Assembly (NCBI GenBank): GCA_914767715.1
Contig: OU612066.1
Location: forward strand, 28,432,283-28,496,282
Direction of reading: 5' to 3'
Origin: Membranipora membranacea
Taxonomy: Eukaryota; Bryozoa; Gymnolaemata; Cheilostomatida; Membraniporidae
Length of the DNA: 64,000 nt
Shown here: one piece after another, positions 60,601 through 64,000 of the stretch
How positions within the stretch are numbered: position 1 is the first letter of the stretch
Layout: every line of letters begins with the position of its first letter
Notes under the pieces: generated by a model
Seen by the model: only the letters and a program-made list of their open reading frames with translations
Told to the model about the DNA's origin: nothing
Database searches by the model: none
Position numbers and translations under genes: made by a program

Positions 60601-63330
60601 GTACATAGTCACAACTCAATATCAGGAGTCATATAACAGAGAAAACAAGTATGGGTATGACGCTATATGAGATAAGCTTTATCATAAATTAAAGACTACC
60701 CAAAAGCCAAAGCGTTCTATGGTCAGGTAGTTAATTTCATTCTCTGCATTATGATGTCACAGTCTCCCGGATGTGCAATACAAGACACAATCACTTCCGG
60801 CAGGGAGGTCCCAAACTCCCTGCTTCCTGTAGACTGTGACATTATAATGCAGAGAATGGTAGTTACCTTCCCTTATGGGAGGCACTTTTCCACTACCAAT
60901 AGACAATTATTCATGCCAAGTATCATAAGTATCTCCCTGGGTTAACATGCTTTGGTCTTCGAGTAGTCTTTAAACATACCTCAACATAGTGTGTTACACC
61001 TTGTAGGATTCTTGTGAAGAACTCGTATTTCACCAATTGATCTGCGACAGCGTATGAAATCAAGTTTATGACAGGCACCTGTTCGATTAATTCTGCCATG
61101 GGAATTGATGTATGACTGTATATGTCCCCGATTATTCCTAAAAGCAATAAATTAATAACATGACAACACAAATGTTTTATGATTATCCAAACAACATTAT
61201 ATAGAAGGCTGTTTGTTTGCATCACTGATCTTGAACATAAATCATACATACTAGGTTTTAGACACCACTTATTGTGAATAGAATGTTTCTGTTTCAATGG
61301 CCAAAACAGTAGCCAAGATAATGTCAGGTGTAGAAAATCAGCAAAATATGTTTTCTCAATGTGTGGCCTTCGGTATAATGAATGGAGTGTTTCCCTAAAT
61401 TAATTACGCTAGTGGTTACAACAAAGTTTTATGCAGCGACGTATTAATGAACTATGTAGCTTGTTAGCATTACATCATTAGGTCTACCTGGCCAGTACTG
61501 AGTTGAGGTTGCCGATGTTTCTACAGCTGCTGCTCTCTTACTTGTATAATCTGCAGCGGCTGAAGATGCCATACGGGTGGATGTGCAGCTGTCGTATAGG
61601 TACGCTCCTATAGTAACAAATGAAGTGATTTAATTGCAACGTCACAACTTCCTGGTGTAAGGTATAAGGTATATGGACGTAACTTGCTAAATTTTGCAGC
61701 CTTCACTGGAAAGACAAGACGAAGGCAGCAAGGACAGGTCATATCCCGCAGCTGATTGGTGTATATGTAATATTACATAGTTTGCCCTGTTACGGAAGCG
61801 CGACAACTTAACCCGAGCCAAACTTTGCCCGAGCCAAACAAAGCCCGAGCCAAACTTAGCCCGAGCCAAACTTAGCCCGAGCCAAACTAAGCCCGAGCCA
61901 AACTTAGCCCGAGCCAAACTTAGCCCATGCCAAACTTGCATCTGCATTTCAAGACCCTTTGTAGTTTCCAATTTCGTTAAGGGGGATTTTATATAACAAC
62001 AAGACGAACCAAATTCTTTCACATATTCGCAATCTTCCAATAGTCTCTCACCGGTTCATGAACTTTTAAACCAACTCAATACCTACAGTTTTTGAACGCA
62101 ACTCGGCAATTATCAGACCACTTTCTAAATAGACAGTTTTCTGAGCTCTTATCTATGCCTCAATTCGGAGTTGTCCTCTCTCCAGTTTGGTACTTTTAAC
62201 CCACGCCGCATAGGAAAAACCTGCTGAAAGTGGGTTTTCTTGAAAACCGCTTATGTTAGGATAAAAATGAAATTTGATTCAGAGTCTGCACCATTGAAAA
62301 CCGTGTGGGACAGGGTTTCCAAATCATTGGGGGTTTGAATGTTGATATATCTTAATTTTAGTGTCGAAACTCATGAAAAATTCTGCCAAATTGTCCGCAA
62401 AACAGGCAGAAAATGCTATAATTGACTATACTTGACTTTCCTATGCGGCCTGGGTTAAAAGTACCAAACTGGAGAGAGGACAACTCGGAAAGGAGGCCTA
62501 AATCAGAGCTCAGAAAACTGTCTATAAGTTTTCAGTTTCTAAGTCGAATGTAGGAAAGATGCGCACATCAATGCAAGGCAGTGTCTGATCTCGGGATCTC
62601 AGCTAGCCGTATACCAGCGATTCAACTTTTGTTTTGCTTGTTTGAAGAACATTCGAAGGTTGCAAGCAGATTAGTTAACTTGCCAAATGACAAAATAGAA
62701 GTTGGTCTACTTAGATGCTAAAACTCAGATTATGGTCTGCTGATGTGTTTAAGTGATGACTACAGTACAGATCATAACAAAAATATTAAATAAAATAGTA
62801 CTTACCGATTTTCAGACCAGACTCTGCATGAATAGCTCGAGTGTTGTTGATGGCCCATGCTGTAGCTTCCAAAATTGCCAGCCCCCTTATACTACGAGCC
62901 CCACAATAACCTTCTGGAGTGGATTGGCTTGCAGAAATAACTACTCCAAAAGTAATAACTCCATCGCCTGGAAGATCTCCTACATGTGTAGGTTGTCCAG
63001 GAAATGGCAACCTCTGAGCTACAATAGCACCTGTAAAAAGAGAATTATGTCAAACGGTGATCGTGCTCAGGTAACGGTCATCATAACATGATGCTATATT
63101 GCATGCGTTATCAGAGATCGTTCTGGTCAGTCAAATTTTGATATAATATAATCTATTTCTCAGTGATCAAGTCTTTAGTATGGGTAGTGTTCCATTAAAA
63201 TAAACATCAATGTCATTTATCAATATCTAGATGGTTGAAGGCATTTAAACTTGCTCACAAAATAAAAATAAGCTCTTATTCACCTACCAACAATTGATAT
63301 GATGATTGAAAGCTGCTTTAAAACCTCCAT
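48299..63330 (-). CDS. Membrane-tethered protein with three tandem ANF-receptor (Venus-flytrap) domains
   Basis: Twenty-four minus-strand exons join without a frame break into 1517 codons plus TAA. Order: signal peptide (1-19, MEVLKQLSIIISIVGAIVA), flytrap domain 1 (about 35-470), domain 2 (about 500-960), domain 3 (about 985-1455), Ser/Thr-rich stalk (about 1460-1498), hydrophobic C-terminus (1499-1517). The domains resemble ligand-binding ectodomains of class C GPCRs, which capture amino acids and other small ligands between two lobes. Everything that normally follows in such receptors is absent: NCD3G cysteine-rich module, seven helices, cyclase or kinase. With only a terminal hydrophobic run, a GPI anchor is the likeliest tether; a secreted form or a receptor-partner role are alternatives. 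Domains 1 and 2 both end with CKGDDC (483-488 and 971-976). Exon coordinates are in the segment entries. Ligand and partner are unknown. Confidence 0.85.
48938..49190. repeat. Foldback element in intron 23 of the triple-flytrap gene
   Basis: Arms of about 109 bp (48938-49045 and 49082-49190) are inverted copies with roughly 75 percent identity by eye around a 36-base centre. The lower identity suggests an older insertion than the 47.2-kb foldback. No target duplication was recognised. Confidence 0.65.
49316..51853 (-). CDS. Triple-flytrap gene exons 18-23: domain 3
   Basis: Exons, in coding order: 51632-51853, 51186-51409, 50679-50856, 50175-50376, 49717-49921 and 49316-49474 (residues 1019-1415). 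The domain is more diverged: TPLVHISATAASSDVDLPNF stands in for the central core, SRRFVWIGTDTFPASPASDL for the WxGSDxW-like strand, and GYLIQDTLIFTLKSAQAI for the late helix. SWxYV-like and RYDI-like segments are weak or missing, so its ligand pocket may have changed or been lost. Confidence 0.8.
50529..50566. repeat. Dispersed 38-bp repeat, copy 2
   Basis: Nearly identical to 1009-1046 and in the same orientation. It lies in the intron between exons 20 and 21 of the triple-flytrap gene. Confidence 0.5.
50930..51007 (-). repeat. tRNA-derived SINE fragment
   Basis: On the minus strand an exact A-box (tggctcagctgg, 50987-50998) sits in a D-arm with a perfect gctc/gagc stem, followed by a degenerate B-box (gtgttcaggtgg). 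No proper anticodon arm is present. It is best read as the head of a tRNA-derived short interspersed element in the intron between exons 19 and 20. Confidence 0.5.
51863..52177. repeat. Decayed tandem duplication, about 122-bp period, in intron 17
   Basis: The segment starting ttctgctctatcattggg at 52009 recurs at 52131 as ttctgctatttcgttggg with about 45 similar bases. The sequence between them resembles 51863-51915, so two to three old copies are present. Confidence 0.5.
52212..56283 (-). CDS. Triple-flytrap gene exons 10-17: domain 2
   Basis: Exons, in coding order: 56034-56283, 55238-55409, 54790-54951, 54231-54395, 53727-53885, 53067-53235, 52659-52827 and 52212-52455 (residues 522-1018). 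This is the best preserved domain. RSIEALHYAVDSINADPDIL is the first helix, YFLRTVSDDTKQAQALADVV with EYGWSHVMCIYGEG matches the class-C core, VVWLAPDFWKYIDF is a later strand, APYIIDAVYAVAIGLHDHI is the late helix, and VRFNSYGNSHARYNVYNY matches the family's GxxxxRYDIxNYQ-type region. IGTWDDELSM follows and the domain closes with CKGDDC. Confidence 0.87.
56510..63330 (-). CDS. Triple-flytrap gene exons 1-9: signal peptide and domain 1
   Basis: Exons, in coding order: 63288-63330, 62806-63030, 61488-61607, 60980-61137, 60291-60501, 59401-59529, 57964-58186, 57070-57316 and 56510-56718 (residues 1-521). Domain 1 starts with GDGVITFGVVISASQSTPEG, then a Cys and RSIRGLAILEATAWAINNTR, the usual first strand and helix of the fold. 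It ends with a GDFQLPFVQAY segment and, in exon 9, CKGDDC. Exon 9 also begins domain 2 (VKLVGIVSVIDGGCGR). The exon 6 donor was set at gtgggt (59400) because the nearby gtatgt would break the frame. The introns hold four transposon-like elements. Confidence 0.85.
57337..57396. repeat. 60-bp palindrome just upstream of the exon 8 acceptor
   Basis: The 20 bases tatgaaatcatgaataactg (57337-57356) are an exact inverted copy of 57377-57396, and the centre (agacataatattatgtct) is also palindromic. On the coding strand it ends about 20 bases before exon 8 of the triple-flytrap gene. Confidence 0.85.
58439..58710. mobile_element. Non-autonomous DNA transposon with CAGG ends
   Basis: The left end cagggccgtagtt and the right end aactacaggcctg are inverted copies, and both lead inward to an inverted ggggaggca block. 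TTTAT lies directly outside both ends (58434-58438 and 58711-58715), a candidate 5-bp target duplication. Two near-perfect palindromes lie in the middle (around 58573-58597 and 58600-58624). CAGGG ends recall hAT elements, but hAT duplications are normally 8 bp, so the family is uncertain. Confidence 0.6.
58891..59327. mobile_element. Inverted-repeat element with GACAG ends, copy A
   Basis: Left end gacagttttctgagctccaa, right end the inverted copy finishing ggaaaactgtc. The inverted repeats extend about 80-90 bp each and include ttggtacttttaaccca on the left and its complement on the right. No ORF of note. It matches copy B at 62132-62522 along most of its length, including the centre. Confidence 0.7.
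60738..60858. mobile_element. Short inverted-repeat element with 28-bp ends
   Basis: The ends cattctctgcattatgatgt (continuing cacagtct) and their inverted copy at 60831-60858 differ at one position. The 121-bp element lies in intron 4 of the triple-flytrap gene. The word gtagtta occurs near both flanks but is offset by four bases on the left, so a target duplication is not certain. Confidence 0.65.
61812..61937. repeat. Minisatellite, 16-bp unit
   Basis: About eight copies of cccgagccaaacttag with small variants (tttg, aaag), in the intron between exons 2 and 3 of the triple-flytrap gene. The frame through it is not a gene. Confidence 0.88.
62132..62522. mobile_element. Inverted-repeat element with GACAG ends, copy B
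   Basis: Same family as 58891-59327: ends gacagttttctgagctc and its inverted copy, the shared ggagttgtcctctctccag block and a shared centre around ctgcaccattgaaaac. A TA lies directly outside each end (62130-62131 and 62523-62524), consistent with a TA target duplication as in Tc1/mariner-type MITEs. Confidence 0.72.
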
Positions 63331-63690
63331 GTCTCCAGCGAGACAGTTGAAGGTAAAATGTTTCTAGACTCATATAATTCTACCACTAAACTGCCTTGTC
63401 TGTGGTGTTTTGTTTGTACACCATGACTATTATTAAACTTTTTGATTTCTAAGAAATTTAAATTGATCTTTTATGGATAATTTATAGCTAACGAGCATTG
63501 ATACCGTTTTCACCAGATATTTATACAAACAGGTCAACATAAATGCCATTAGTTTTGCAATTTAGACACAATTGGCAGCCAAATGCTTGTTTATGACAGA
63601 TTATAAATCTCTCCTGTGAAATGAAAGAGCTGGAAAGTCACCTGCATGGATGAGTGCATGGATGGTTGGAGTTGAGGAAAGGTCAATGAC
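63331..63690. other. Short gap between two minus-strand genes
   Basis: This 360-bp stretch should contain the promoter and 5' UTR of the triple-flytrap gene. I recognised no TATA-type or other defined promoter element. Confidence 0.4.
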
Positions 63691-63903
63691 TTAGGCTAAT
63701 ATTTGTTGGTCAAGTATAACCATCAGTGAAACGTTGAAGTAAAGCTTCCATCCATCAATACTATCGTATACAGCTGTAATGTGACCATAAGGATCTGTTT
63801 TGGGCCTAGGTTCTTCCTGTACACGCTTTCCATTGCATTTCTCTGCATCAGGATAGTTTCCTCTTAGACAAAATGTACAATGCCACAGCTTTATTCCTAT
63901 TAT
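63691..63903 (-). CDS. Possible last exon of an unrecognised gene
   Basis: On the minus strand a good acceptor (ctttgacag) is followed by 71 codons ending in TAA at 63691-63693. The encoded peptide contains LWHCTFCLRGNYPDAEKCNG, with three Cys and a His, and ends WKLYFNVSLMVILDQQILA. I do not recognise the family. It precedes the start of the triple-flytrap gene by about 360 bp on the same strand and has its own stop, so it would be a separate gene continuing beyond the window. The exon call rests on the acceptor and open frame only. Confidence 0.35.
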   Translation of the reverse strand: MIGIKLWHCTFCLRGNYPDAEKCNGKRVQEEPRPKTDPYGHITAVYDSIDGWKLYFNVSLMVILDQQILA

Positions 63904-64000
63904 CTGTCAAAGAGGGCCAAATTTTTCAGTCAACGGGTTGCTGAGCTGGTGTCTCTAGTCGTAGGTATGTAGGTATTGATGTGAGGTCAATCCCATGATA

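Noticed and set aside
61687-62040. 117-residue minus-strand frame with LARAKFGSG repeats
   Set aside because: It is the 16-bp minisatellite read through in an intron; no splice or family support.

Overview
The window reads as nuclear DNA of a multicellular animal. Genes are split by many AT-rich GT..AG introns of roughly 200-1700 bp, intergenic DNA is full of short inverted-repeat transposons, and the largest gene encodes the ciliary/flagellar protein SPEF2. Compact genes, an SLC10 carrier with a large ectodomain and a diverged class-C-receptor-like ectodomain gene would suit an early-branching invertebrate such as a sponge, but the sequence alone does not settle the phylum. No bacterial genes, operons or CRISPR arrays are present.

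Layout. 1-2.0 kb: non-coding, with a TIR element (214-560) that carries a tRNA-like unit. 2.04-4.19 kb (+): the 3' part of an ankyrin-repeat gene. 4.98-34.56 kb (+): a complete SPEF2 gene, which I assembled as 46 exons with consistent phases and 2118 codons plus stop. 35.46-39.32 kb (-): a three-exon SLC10 (sodium/bile-acid-cotransporter family) gene of 582 codons, tail-to-tail with SPEF2. 39.4-48.3 kb: intergenic DNA with a decayed LINE reverse transcriptase, a TTAA-flanked foldback element and a 170-bp tetranucleotide microsatellite. 48.30-63.33 kb (-): a 24-exon gene of 1517 codons. 63.69-63.90 kb (-): a possible last exon of another gene.

The most unusual object is the 48.3-63.3 kb gene. 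It encodes a signal peptide, three successive extracellular ligand-binding domains of the ANF-receptor/Venus-flytrap fold (as in metabotropic glutamate-type receptors), a Ser/Thr-rich stalk and a C-terminal hydrophobic tail that ends the protein. There is no cysteine-rich NCD3G module, no seven-helix domain and no kinase or cyclase. The first two domains end in the same Cys-bounded hexapeptide, and the matching segment of every domain starts right after a phase-0 intron, so the protein looks like an internal triplication now tethered to the membrane, probably by GPI.

The genes do not form a pathway. SPEF2 belongs to the axoneme central apparatus and intraflagellar transport, SLC10 to membrane transport, and the triple-flytrap protein to extracellular sensing or ligand capture. 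Gene models come from reading splice sites, reading frame and remembered family similarity; no alignment or expression data were available.
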